A stretch of 64,000 nt of DNA, taken from NCBI GenBank assembly GCA_030068145.1, contig JAPJBO010000017.1:248001-312000 (forward strand), in the 5' to 3' direction. Positions within the stretch are counted from its first letter, which is position 1; each line of letters starts with the position of its first letter. The notes beneath the pieces were generated by a model. It was not told the origin of the DNA, searched no databases, and saw nothing but the letters and a program-made list of their open reading frames with translations. Shown here piece after piece: positions 39,906 to 50,580 of the stretch. This DNA is from Diplonema papillatum (taxonomy: Eukaryota; Euglenozoa; Diplonemea; Diplonemida; Diplonemidae). Both the position numbers and the translations under genes were made by a program.

Positions 39906-42529
39906 CTACATAGCCCCGGCCACTGTCCCACAGCCTTCCCTAGCCCGATCAAGAACACACGAACTGAACCAAATAACCCAAAGGGGGGGGGGGGGGGGGA
40001 AATCAATTCATTTTTCTTCTTTTCCGTTCTGTCAGGCCCACGGCGAAGAGCTGTATCCTCGTGTTGCCTACCACCAAGCCGACAGGGATCGCTGCAACCC
40101 TTTTCGCCCAGCTCTTTTTGTGTCCAAAAATCGAAACCAGCGAAGAAGGACCCTACTTCGCCTCCGCGGTCCACCCGAAAATACCGGCTTTTTCGCTTCG
40201 TGCTTCAACACGAGACAGTCTGGAAAAGAGGGTTCCATCGACGAAAGAATCTCTCCACTGCAAAGAAGAAGTCACGTGTGTGCTGTGTGCGTTACGCCCG
40301 GTCCATTTGGACTCGATCGTTTGGATCGTATAGACCCGGAGTTAGAGGCATGGGATGGATGTGATTTTGGAACCTTCCGTTCCGAATCTAGCCGTTGCCC
40401 GATAACATCCGATGTGCCCTGCGTAACTGGGTTCCATTCAGCCAGAACCCATCCTGTGGTGGCGTCGCGGCGCTACTAGATCGAACAACCTAAGATACCG
40501 TGCGACGAGGGGCAAACACGCAGGACACATCGCTGGCGCACAAACAAACCAAAATCCGGACTTCTCTGTGCACCGCGAGGTTGTGTTGTGTTTTCGAGAA
40601 AGTCTTTCTACCAACAGAGAAGCGCGTGCGCGGGAGTGCAAACACGTCATCAACGCACAAATGCACACCTTTGTGCGCACAAACAAACTCGGACGTCTTT
40701 GCTGAAGATGGTGTGAAGCCTTTCAGTACAAGGTCAGTGCGAGCATCTGTAAGGAACGTCCAAGCATCAAAGCACGACAAGTTCACACCTTTTATACGCA
40801 CAACAAAAACCGTAGCCAAAGAGATCTTTCCCCACGAGGTGAGTAAGAGTGTGTAAACATATTGGACAGCAATTGCGCCTTTGATGCACACGAAAAGTGC
40901 TCGGCGGGCCCAGCTCGCTTTCATAACACCTGCTGGGCTCATACTTCCAATTCAAGCTTTCGAGGAGGTGTGCGAGGTGTAAACTTGCGAAGCAGCAAAT
41001 TGCAGAGGCAAATGCACACCTCATTTTTTGAGCACGACACCGGACCGACCCGCGTTTGCATTCAAATGTGTATTTCACTCGAAGCTGAATCATGCCTTCG
41101 AAGGGTGCAAAAATGTACATTTGGCGCCATCAACGATCGACTGCTGCACACGGGCGCAAAGGTCTGCATGGGAGCTAGATCGGACACGGTCTCGACAGTT
41201 TGTCGAGTCATTTTTCTTTTCTTTTGTGTGCTTCTTGGCCCCGGCTAGTCCGACTTCGTCTGGCTTCAGTCTGCCTGAAGCCACAGCGACAGGCACGGCA
41301 ACTAGCCAGAGCAACTTAGGTGCCACGGCGGCGGTAGCCGCTACTGCAGCCCAAAGCCACGACTAGGCCACTGTATGTCCGACGAAAGTCAAGACTGAAG
41401 CCACAGTAAAGTTAGACTAAAGCCACATTAAAGGCCACGCCTGACCATCCGACTTATGACTACGGCACATCTGGCTTTTGCCGAGCTCCAACCTACGCCG
41501 GCAGTCACTGACAGACTAATGCCCGATTATAAATCAAAGGCGCGTGTGTGAGACCCGGTTTCCGTCCGACTCAAGACCGACGGGTCAAAGCGGGCTGCTT
41601 CTTTCTTCCGTTTTCCACCTGCTTTTTTGCCACACGTGCCACTCATTCTCGCTCTTCACTGTCCGTTCAAACCCATCCGGAAGCCTGAATGCCTAGAGTT
41701 CACGAGCCGATAAGCGTCATTGCTCGCCTGTGTGTTCCCGTTCTTTTGCCCCGCGTATTCTGACTGTTCTTCTGACGGGTTCCGATGACGTTGACATAAC
41801 GTATCGTCCACTCTGTCTGAATACAAGCAGGTCACCACTGACAGCTGTCCGATGGCTCTGGGTGATGCAGCAGATAGCCGCCAGCGACAGGCTCTGAAAT
41901 GGTCGTGCAGCTGAAGAACTTGGCCAGATGAGGCAGTGGCCTTCATCCGGATCCGCAGCGGGCGCGACTTGTTACCTTGCTTGCGGGTTTTGTGGCCCAG
42001 CAGGAGCAGTGAGCCGGTCCACCCCCGGCTGATAGACTGTGATAGACTGTGATAGACTACAATTGGTGAGGTTAGAATGCTGAATATATGTGGCGATGAC
42101 CTGCATTTAGTCACTGGGTGACCACCCTCTTCGATCGCACCGTGTCGTGCTTCTGGCGTTTGCACTCATTCGAATCACCGTCCTCGCGCGGTCGCTTTGC
42201 GTACCTTCCCTTCCTCGCCGGTGTGCATGCTGCGATCTCTGCCTTCGCTTTCGCGGGCGGCGCTGCGCATTTTCTTCTTCCGCTGGGAGGTCGTCATCCC
42301 CCGTCTTCGTTTCGCCGGCGCCGATGCCTTCCTTGCTGGTGACGGTGTCATTGGCGGGCTGGCGCTCGCCCGTTCGCGTTCCGGAGTGGAGTTTTGTGCT
42401 CTTTCGTGTGTTCTCTTCGAGGTGTGGTTGGCCTCTGCACTGCGGTCGCTGCCGGTCTCGCCGCTTTGTTGTTGCATCCTGGTCCCCCCCTGACCCTTCG
42501 ATTCAGCCCCGGGTGTGGCATGTTGAACG

Positions 42530-42965
42530 TTTATACCATTCAAAAACTTCCATCGTGGGAGGTCACGCTCCGTTATCTGCGGACCAACGAGCAGTCGCGA
42601 ATGTCGAGCGTTCTGATTCCCAGCTTTGAGAATCACCAGGTGAGGGAGGTACCCCTGCACGTGTACCAAAACAAGAGCCTGGTGCTCGGCGACTTGCTTC
42701 CAGGGATCTCGAGACAGGAGCTCGTCGACTTCGCGGTTGACTTGTCAAGCTTGGCACCGGTGCTGGTGCTCGGCTTGTCGCAGTCATTAACCGTGCCAGC
42801 CACCTGGATGTCAGCGATCTGGAAGACAGGCTGCAAAGCCTGCCAACCAACAAAAGGGGACCAAAGCCGATGGCAGAGAAGTACCCCGCTCTCGTGCACC
42901 GCATCCGCCCGCTGCTCTCAAAATTGTCTGCCAAGAGCCATGCTCGGCGAAGGGAATCTGAGCTG
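42530..42965 (+). pseudogene. Unidentified protein-like frames, probably a decayed element
   Basis: Two overlapping + frames look protein-like: SVLIPSFENHQVREVPLHVY ... PGISRQELVDFAVDLSS, and in another frame INRASHLDVSDLEDRLQSLP, NKRGPKPMAEKYPALVHRIR. A frameshift near 42760 would join them. I do not recognise the family; the lysine/proline-rich segment is reminiscent of transposase DNA-binding regions, but that is a guess. Confidence 0.25.
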
Positions 42966-42990
42966 AAGCCGGGTGTACACCGGCTGAGCT

Positions 42991-43233
42991 TCACCGCCTC
43001 CTCGTAGCCGTCACCTTGTCCGAGTCTTGCTTGCGGCGCATGTTGAAGGCACCGCACACCGAGAAAACACGGTCTGCAGTGCCCTGTTTCCCTGGCCCTG
43101 TTTGTCTCGATAACTGACTGCCTTGATGACCGGTGGGCTTCACACAATCTAATCCAAGCATATGGACCGCCGAGAAACCCTTGTCGTCTTTCGGCGACGC
43201 GAGGACCGCAAAGCGGCAAGATGCGCACTGCAA
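42991..43233 (-). pseudogene. Possible hAT-transposase C-terminal remnant
   Basis: The minus strand reads ADRVFSVCGAFNMRRKQDSD, which resembles the hAT dimerisation motif xRVFSxxGxxxxxRRxxLxxxxV. The frame is short (80 codons) and no other hAT block is visible, so this is weak. Confidence 0.25.
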
Positions 43234-43460
43234 ATCCCGGCATTGCGTGCACCGTACTTTCTGAAAAGGTCGATGCAGGAGGGGGTGTTTTTACACCCTC
43301 ATTTCGGAAAACGAGCCCGACCGTGCTCACATGACCATGTGTGTAACGAAAAAAAGGCATTAAACACAAAACAAAGCACGCATCCGTACAAAAGGAAAAA
43401 AGCACCCCAACCGCAACCACGGCACCTATCGCCGGCCCCCCCTCGAGGCCCTGTGAGGGG

Positions 43461-44214
43461 GTGCTCCCGTCGCCGACCCGCCGCCGGAAGATCATCAAGC
43501 CGGTTGCCGCGAAGAGAGACCGCGTGTTCCCCAAGTTCTCCTCCTCCCTCGGCTCGCCCCAGCCGGCGGCGAAGTCGAAGGCCCGGTCGAAGACCCCCGC
43601 AACGCCGAAAACGCCGCTGCCGCCGCCGCCTCCTGACGCAGCCTTCAACGACAAGAAAGCGGCCGCGTCCCCGGCGCCTTCCCCTCCGACCCGCAGGCGC
43701 ATGGTCGATGTTCCGGTCCCAATGTACATCAAAAGTGGCTACACGCTGAACGCAGCGTACTCAAATGAAGACAGAGTCGTGGTGTGCGAAGACGAAGCTG
43801 ACTGGCGCGTGTACGCAGTGCTGGACGGCCACGGTGGGAAACAAGCCGTGAACTTGATCTCCAGCAACCTTTCGGAGTTGCTGCTAGACGCAGTGCGTAC
43901 AGTGCAGGATACGTTGCTGGATGAGGCGCCGGAGTTGTGGAAGCTTGACGTGGAGCGGGAAATCATTGCTCGGTACGAGCGACTGGAGCACTTGGTGCTG
44001 ACCTCCACCTTCGACCACTCGGGCGCATGCGTGACCGCGGTACTCGTATCGTGCACCACGCCGATCTGCCTGATCGTCCACCTGGGCGACTGCCGAGTCC
44101 TGCACCTCACCAAGGAATCTGCCGACCCCCTCACCCAAGACCACCAGCTCTCCAACCCAGACGAGCGCTCGCGCGTCCTGGCTTCCGGGCACATGCCCAT
44201 CGGAGGCAGGGTAG
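43461..44214 (+). CDS. PP2C exon 1 (N-terminal tail and first half of the phosphatase)
   Basis: It contains the tail from KIIKPVAAKRDRVFPKF, then MVDVPVPMYIKSGYTLNAAY, SNEDRVVV, YAVLDGHGGKQAV, SGACVTAVLV and LTQDHQLSNPDE. The donor at 44215 (GTATGC) is preferred to GTAGGT four bases earlier because only the first gives GGRVAG in frame. Confidence 0.85.
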
Positions 44215-47200
44215 GTATGCTCTCTTCTGCTTCGTCCAGCGAGGGGGGAAAGGGGGCTTGCGTGCGCCCAGTTGTCCGAGCTTTTCTAGAGTGGCCACCG
44301 CCATTCCCTGTGCAAAAAAGCGGAAGAAGAAGCTCATCGTAATGAAGGCTACAGTGGGCCGAAGATAACGACCCGCACACTTACTGGCGGGGGGGTCGAA
44401 CACAAGAGGTACCTCTTGTATTCGGCGTGCCGAGCCTGCAATTCTCCCGAAAAGGAAATACAGGGTTTTTTCTGGGGTGGGCTGGAGTGGGAATTTTCCC
44501 CACTCCAGATTCTTGGCGAAAATCTGAGTGGGCTGGAGTGGGTTTTTTTTTTTTCTGTTCATTGCAGCATCGCCAGAAAAGCTGCGACCCCACATCGCAA
44601 CGCAATCGCTCCAGAAGTGCGAAAAAAGGGGCAGAAAAAAGAAGAGAAAGGAAGAAAGAAAAAAAGACGAGACAGGCAGGAAATGCAGCACGTGTTGACA
44701 ACCAACGACGAGACCCACCTGAGAGAGTACAGAACGAGCCCCTGTGCGGCGCCGACGAAAACGAGATGACACTGGAGGAGGTTCTCAACGGCTTCGTAAT
44801 AGGTACCAGGAACCGGGATGACAAGGCGGCAGAACGGGCATCGTGGCAACCAACAAAGACCTGCAAATCGGTACCCGACGACTACGCAAAATCGCCATCC
44901 CACCACACCTTGTCAAAAGGGTGGGCATCAGCCGAAACTACCAACATAAAGGAAAAGAAATGGTGCGGGTGTGAAGACAAACAATAACAACATAACAAAC
45001 GACGGACTGACGTTCATCGTCGGAAACACAAACAATGTCGCGGCAGGGAACACTTGCAGGGGTTTTTACGCCACTCAAACGTAAGCGCGAGGACTCGACA
45101 GGCGATGAGGCCACAGAGACACCACCAACCCAACAAGGTGATCCACCTTCTCAGCCGGCACCTGAAGTGCAGCCACCGACACAACCCCCTCCTGGACCAC
45201 TTCAAGCTTAGCCACCTGCCTCTGAACGCCAAGTCCCAGCAAACCAGCATTTGCGTGGATTGCTTGGCAATTCGGCTCTGAAAAGGCGTCGAAAAGTTTC
45301 CCCACTCCAGCTCGAAAATTTGAAATCCTAGAAAAAACCCTGTAAATAGGAAAAAAAAGTGCGTGCGCTCGGCTAAAGGCCGGCGCGGGGCGAGAATGGA
45401 AGCAGTTAAAGTTCGGGAAACAGTAAAGTTCGGGCGAAGCTAAGTTCGGGCGATGCTAAGTTTGGGTGATCCAAATTTCTGGTGAACCAAAGTTCAGGCG
45501 AAGCAAAGTTCGGGCGCAGCTGAGTTCGGGCGAAGCAAAGTTCCAGTCTGGTGACGCTGAGTTCGGCGTGTGCCACGGTGTGGTAGCAAGTTTAGCGCCA
45601 GTACCCGGGGGGGAGACCCCCGACTCCGTTTCCCGTGGTGCCCAAATACCGCGAGATAATGAGAAACTCCGCAAAAAACGCAAATTTCGGGCGCATTAGT
45701 CTTGCATTAGACCCCGAAACCCAACAAACCTCGAAAACAATCTTCGACCGGAAAAGTGTGAGGGGCGGGGTTCGAACCCGGGCCGACCGGCCTGAAGGCC
45801 GGCGCCCGCTCACTCTGCCACCCCCTGTGCATTTTGCCAGAAGGGAAAAAAAGCTTGCTCTGCACTATTATCCAGTCCAAAAACAATAATACGGTTTCAT
45901 AATTGTTGCAAGAAAAGCCGGGTTGGCTCGAATAATGGCTATTCACATTGCATGTTCATAGGACCTCCAGTCTCGAAGTACCGCAAAACCCGGAACCCGC
46001 GTGAACCCCCTTCTTCTTGGAAGACGCACGTACTTCGTGGTCCCCGGGTCTATTCTTCACGGTTCTGTTCATCGGAGCTGAACGCGAGCACAAATTCCCG
46101 AAAAAGGTCTGCAACATGGGCCAGAAAAGAAATGTCACCAACCAGTGGGTCGATGCCCGTCCTTCTCAATGAAAACCTGTGGTTTCCATGCCCGGCGTCC
46201 CGTATCTGTGCTTTCTGCCTCGTATGCCAATCCTGCAGAAAACATTTGACGAGCTGCGACTCAACCTTTCCCAGCACATTTTTGCAATTCTTTGCATTTT
46301 TCCTCCCCTTTTTTTGGGGCAACATATCACGCACCCGTGGACATGCAAGTACAAAAAAGAAAGTCTACAGCGTTGGAACCTGCGATGTAAAGATGCATAA
46401 CAGGTCCTTCGCAACCACTTTTCAGGGAAAGTGCGTGAACATGCGTGGTCGCAGCATTCGTGGCGGCACTGCCCACGATCCGAGTTCTAGCCCAAAACGG
46501 TTCTGAACGTGTTGCACGGCTTTCCGATTAAGCATCTCTTGACACGGGGTTCTGTCTACAGTGGAAGGATACTAATTGGAGACAGCCGTGGTAGCGATAC
46601 TGCGGCGTGGCGGACCACGAACCACGCACATAGTTTTTGGTGCTGGAGCTCGCCGTGCACAATGCGCTGAAGGGCAACCCCGCACGTATTATTAGTGCCA
46701 AACCCGCACCCACTACTTGCTCCAAGGGAACCCATTTAACAAAGGTCACCCGGAGACCCTAAAATCCCGGAATCTCAAGCGAACGGTAACTCTAAAGCAA
46801 TGAAAGCCCCACCCGCTGCAGCTGGTCTCGAGCCGACGAGAACTATCGGCGACGCCGATGTGAAGGCGGTGGCGCCGGACGCCGTCTCTTGGGTGCCCGA
46901 GATTATTTTGGTCGACTTCGGCGCTTCCGGGCACGCGCCGCCCGAGCTCGACGAAGCAGGGGACACGAGCCGGAAGGGGAAGCGGCGGAAGCGGGTCGCG
47001 AAGAAGGCGGCCGAAGGCACCGCCACCTACGACATGCTCGTGCTCGCCTCCGACGGGGTGTGGGGATCCGCCTCGCACCAGTGCGTGGCCACCGCGGCGA
47101 ACCGCGCCCTGTTCAAGAAAGCGGCGGCAAACCCTTCGGCCGCCGCCGTCGCCGTGAGCCAAGCCGCCCGGAACAAAGGGTCGACCGACGACATCTCGTG

Positions 47201-47228
47201 CATCGTCGTGTTCATGGAGAGCCGGTGA
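43461..47228 (+). CDS. PP2C-type (PPM family) serine/threonine phosphatase, two exons
   Basis: Exons are 43461-44214 and 46822-47228. The joint ATCGGAGGCAGGGTAG|GTATGC ... CTGCAG|CT gives GGRVAGLEPTRTIGDADVK, the conserved PP2C block. N-terminal residues 1-80 are basic and proline-rich. Metal-site motifs are SNEDR (101), LDGHGG with Asp122, VHLGDCRVL, LTQDH, LVLASDGVWG and STDDISCIVVF. The usual DGxWD and DN are DGVWG and DD, but the acidic metal ligands remain. A Lys/Arg-rich loop (RKGKRRKRVAKK) before the SDG block could be a nuclear signal or disordered linker. No ATG opens the frame: 43461 is GTG, the frame is open back to 43347, and the first Met (43701) would remove the tail. Either an upstream exon exists or 43701 is the start. 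Confidence 0.85.
44459..45344. mobile_element. TIR element of 886 bp in the PP2C intron
   Basis: TACAGGGTTTTTTCT (44459-44473) is repeated inverted as AGAAAAAACCCTGTA (45330-45344), and a subterminal GGCTGGAGTGGG/CCCACTCCAG pair repeats the symmetry. The interior carries frames reading EMTLEEVLNGFVIGTRNRDD and, from ATG 45034, MSRQGTLAGVFTPLKRKRED followed by a Pro/Gln-rich stretch to TAG at 45208-45210. No known transposase is recognised, so it is likely non-autonomous or from an unfamiliar family. Confidence 0.65.
45413..45545. repeat. Degenerate 16-17-bp tandem repeat (AAGTTCGGGCGAAGC)
   Basis: About eight imperfect units run through the PP2C intron, with variants GATGCTAAG and GAACCAAAG. 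It is non-coding. Confidence 0.75.
45758..45826 (-). ncRNA. tRNA-like sequence (degenerate tRNA or SINE head)
   Basis: The minus strand has an A-box-like TGGCAGAGTGAGCGG, a strong GC hairpin CCGGCCTTCAGGCCGG, a B-box GGGTTCGAACCC and TTTT soon after. However, the central hairpin leaves a 4-6-nt loop instead of a 7-nt anticodon loop, and the acceptor arms pair only partly. It is therefore not a canonical tRNA. Confidence 0.4.
46020..46215 (+). repeat. Dispersed repeat of the GTCCCCGGGTCTATT-TTCATCGGAG family, PP2C intron
   Basis: GTGGTCCCCGGGTCTATTCT, TTCATCGGAGCTGAACGCGA, GAAATGTCACCAACCAGTGG and CAATGAAAACCTGTGG match the reverse complement of 23940-24130 and the + copy near 22320-22465. 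Confidence 0.7.
46715..46800 (+). repeat. Dispersed GAGACCCTAAAATCCCGG repeat just before the PP2C exon 2 acceptor
   Basis: GGTCACCCGGAGACCCTAAA, ATCCCGGAATCTCAAGCGAA and CGGTAACTCTAAA end about 20 nt before the acceptor. Diverged copies occupy the same position before kinesin exons 12 and 14. Confidence 0.7.
46822..47228 (+). CDS. PP2C exon 2 (C-terminal half of the phosphatase)
   Basis: It starts after CCCGCTGCAG with CT completing Ala, then GLEPTRTIGDADVKAVAPDA, the Lys/Arg loop, DMLVLASDGVWGSASHQCVA and NKGSTDDISCIVVFMESR, with TGA at 47226-47228. The ATG at 46800 lies in the intron repeat and is not a start. Confidence 0.88.
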
Positions 47229-47529
47229 GCCGGGCGCTGAAAATAGTTCGCTTATTACCGCGGTCAACTCAGTACATACTTGGGGACGTGATTGAGCTTG
47301 CCTGGCTCGACACACCAGGCTGCACGTTGTAATCGGTTCGTCCGTTAGAGAGTCGTCGGCTTCGGGCTGCTTGTCTGCGATGGGAAAGATCGGGCGGCAA
47401 GCTTACTCTGTACGTGTTATACGTGAGCGTCTTCCGTCGAAGACGTTTCCTGAGCGGTCGGAGAGGTTGACTAATCGATACTAAAATACTTTCAGTTCTG
47501 AAGGCTTTCTTTTTTTTCCCCCCGCCCGA

Positions 47530-47735
47530 GCGAAAAGTTGTTATTATGGCACGAGAACTTTCGGGATTGCCACGAGGGCTTGCGCCACATTCCGGATATC
47601 CGTAGAACACCGGTTCAGGCTTGGGCTCTGCCCTGTTTACTTGCCGTTACTAGGAGCGTCGCTGTTGCTTTTTTCTCCTGCGCTGAGTAATATGCTTAAG
47701 TTTAGCGGTGGATCTCCACAGCTGAGGTCAGCGTG
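47530..47735 (-). rRNA. Large-subunit rRNA fragment (5' end of the 28S-type molecule)
   Basis: The minus strand begins GACCTCAGCTGTGGAGATCC and continues CGCTAAACTTAAGCATATTA, CTCAGCGCAGGAGAAAAAAG and CCTAGTAACGGCAAGTAAAC, the classical LSU 5' start (ACCTCA...GCTGAACTTAAGCATAT...AGTAACGGCGAGTGAA). The following variable part (CAGGGCAGAGCCCAAGCC) fits too. No 5.8S or ITS2 is recognisable on the upstream side (higher coordinates). Confidence 0.85.
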
Positions 47736-48139
47736 AGGGGCCCCCCAGGCCCCTCGTGGCGATCACGGAAAGCTCGAGTGCAAGAAAGCATTTTCTCGAG
47801 GCAAGAAGATGGCTTTTCCACCTGCTACACGACTTCGAGACACTGCGAGAGGCTGCTTATAGAGACATTGGCGAGCAAACCCAAAAGTGTCTACGTCTAC
47901 TGTGGTGATCCACAGTAGAAAACTTAACTTCCCATCAACGTACTAAGAACTTCCGAAGTACACCTCCATGTAAACCCCAAATTAGGAAGATGACGATTTC
48001 TGGCGATTTTTTGCACTGAGTTTACTTCCCAAGTACTTCCCGAGTACACCCGTTGTACACCTAAGTAAGGCCACCGGATCACACCATCTAAAGTGCCCAC
48101 GAGCAGTGTAGAAAAGTCGGCGGGCAGGTGGAAAGCACT

Positions 48140-48328
48140 CTTTTGCTTATTCCGACGGAGGCTCGAGGGGGGTGGGGGTGGGGGAACAAACCCAGGGGGT
48201 TTTTGGTCGAACGCTTCCGCCCGGCACTAAACCCAGATGAATACCTGTGTTTTTTGTGTGGGCTCTTCAGCGCCCTTCGAGGTTTTTCCTCCTCGAGTAT
48301 TTCCTACAAAGCAGGTGCTTATACTACT
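48140..48328 (-). mobile_element. Intron-associated element, minus-strand copy in a spacer
   Basis: The reverse complement reads TATAAGCACCTGCTTTGTAG, GAAATACTCGAGGAGG, a changed middle, CATCTGGGTTTAGTGCCGGG, CGGAAGCGTTCGACC and CCCCCTCGAGCCTCCG. It shows that the family is not confined to introns or to one strand. Confidence 0.75.
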
Positions 48329-50245
48329 ATTTCCAACAGGAAAAAAAAAAAAAAAGAAACAGAAAGAAGAGACACCACCAATTTAAGCGAACCGCGATGA
48401 AGGCAACGGACAAGGTTGTCCTTGCTTCCAACCTCGTACTACTGGACCGTCTTCAGCGAGGAAAAACAGGCGTTTCACCAGAGTCCGCCCCCTGCCCACG
48501 CTGGATACAACACGCCGAAGAAACGAAGAAGAAGAAAAATAAAAAGGCCGCTCCTGGTCCAGGAACGTGACGGTCAACCACAGCTTGCAAAGCTTGAGTC
48601 GGAGGCAGCACAGTGCCACAACCCCGTCCGCTCTGCCCTGCGGCTGACCGTCTCGACGAGCTTGTGTTCAGCGCGAGCGCCAAGCCCCAAGGTGCGCCAA
48701 GCCTTGATACTTTAGCTTGGGAAATCGGTAGCCACCTGACCCGTAGGCCCGTGGCTCTGCAGTACCGCCGAACACGTGAAGCTTGGCTCCCGTGTAGCAG
48801 GCTTTCCCTGGTACCTGCGAAGAAACGAGAAAAAAAAAACAAAAAACAAAAGCTATCTGCCTGCGTCGGCACCGCCAATTCGTGCGGGTTTCGGAAGAAT
48901 TGTGCAAGCCCTTCTGCTGCTGTCATAGCAGTCTGAGGGGAGGCGATCCCGGAGGATTGCCCTTTGGTGAATTGCCGCATTAGGCACAGGCGGCGCGACT
49001 CCCAGACTCTTCCCAGGCATACGGCGCATACGAGTCGACACTGATTGAAAGACGATAAGCCACTCCAGCAGGGCGAACCTGGTCCAAGCGGACACCGGAC
49101 CTGCTTGTCCTAGCTTCCGTTATCAAATTGACCCCAATATTGTCCCACTAGTAAGCCGGCCCCGGTAGGGCAAGCTCAGCGGGATATACCAGATAGACCG
49201 TGGGTGCACCGTGATGACCAACGGAGGCAATTCGTCGCAGTTCCAGGGATGGTCCGGCTTACGTACACTGTACTGTGTCTCCCCCCTCAGCCTATCTGTA
49301 CCGCCAGATCATACCCCTTCAAAGAAGCGGAGGCAGACCCTCTTCTGCTGCTGCCGTGCGAAGGAGGGTCGATCACGGCATTTGTGCGTTGTCGTGTTCA
49401 TGCAAGAGCTGTCACGGAGAGGCTTCCTAAGGGGATTGCGCGCGACTTATAGCGCGCGGAAGAGCGAGCCAGCAGTAGGTCTGTAATGCTCCTATATGTC
49501 CTACACTGCACGCCGCGCTGCACTGACCATTGAACGAGTTTGGGAGCCTTCCGGCTACCTATCTCGAAGAGGATGGATCGGTTCTTGCAGTTGTTCACCT
49601 TGAATGCGGAGTGCCTACTGGGCGCGCCGCGGAGGTTGGGGGGAAGAGGGAGGAGCAAATGCCCCCTTTAACAACACAATTCCCAATGATCATTTTTTGC
49701 TTACACCCGGCGCTAAGATTCGCTGTTTTCTTGTGAGCATTTCCAGTACATGCTTTTCCGTTTTCGTATTAGACAACCAATGTGGCGGGACCTCCGAGCG
49801 TTCCCTACAAAGTAAGGGCTTATTCAGGAGAGAAACCCTGGCCCTCCATAGACTTGTGGCTTTGCGGTACCGCCGACCACGCGATGCTTCTCCTGGGCAG
49901 ATTTTCCCCAGAGTCCTGCAAGCTTTCAGTCTAGAAAAGGGGATAATGTAAAGCGAGAAGTTCAAAAACGCTGTATCTGCAGAGGCGACGTGCTGCGATG
50001 TCCTCCTCCACCCGAGTGCCTGAGGACTGAGCCCGGCGTGCGGTGTAGCAGCTCCTCCTAGTGCCTGTACCTGCAGCGTACCACTAGCGACGACCACGTC
50101 CTGCTACGTACGCATCAATTTCTCGCCGGCGCAGACTCACGGTGCGGATAGGACACGGTCACAGCACCCCAAACACGTTCTCGCATCCCACTCTTTTCGG
50201 ATGTCTTTCGACGGCTTTCGTTCCAGAGTGCCTTTCGCTTTCTCG

Positions 50246-50273
50246 TTTTTTTTTTTTTTTTTTTTTTTTTTTT
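50246..50273. repeat. Poly(T) run
   Basis: Twenty-eight T in a row end a stretch of dispersed repeat and may mark the poly(A) tail of a retrocopied element on the minus strand. Confidence 0.7.
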
Positions 50274-50464
50274 GGGGCAACAGTCAGTCGTGAGACTGGC
50301 AGGTGAGCAGCGTCACCTCCCCTAGCGAGCTCTCGGATCAAGCTGCGTCTGATGCAGCTGTTGTATGGATCGCCTACATACACTCAGCCGCGCGTGCCTT
50401 CATCGCGAAGGTTACTGCTGCGGCCTTCTGGGTGGCAGCTGTGTCAGGTCAAGTAGCGAGATCT

Positions 50465-50580
50465 GGGGCCCTGTGATGGCTGAGTGCACACCTAAGCAGG
50501 GCTGCATCCTCGTGTTGTAGCCGTGTTGTGTATAAGGCTTCGTGGGGGCCTGGTCAACCACCTCATCACTATAGGGCACA
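50465..50580 (+). repeat. Dispersed repeat, nearly identical to 30360-30480
   Basis: GTGATGGCTGAGTGCACACC, GGCTGCATCCTCGTGTTGTA and GGCTTCGTGGGGGCCTGGTC are shared; this copy lacks the TATA insertion. A (TAC)n tract lies 125 bp downstream at 50705-50732. Confidence 0.8.

Larger units (their letters stand above)
36605..43460. other. Spacer between the kinesin and the PP2C gene
   Basis: No conserved gene was recognised. It contains the 13-bp repeat, a diverged intron-element start (about 36715-36775), hairpin-rich CACCCGAAA/AGCGGGTG repeats (37200-37310, 37780-37880), an LSU rRNA fragment (37977-38150), two GGAAAC tracts, poly(C) and poly(G) runs (about 38608 and 39987), and orphan frames at 42520-43235. 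Frames at 38820-39620 and 40500-41250 show no recognisable domain. Confidence 0.5.

Noticed and set aside
46800..46821. ATG at 46800 as start of a separate protein
   Set aside because: It lies in the PP2C intron; the frame downstream is the second half of PP2C and joins exon 1 in exact phase.
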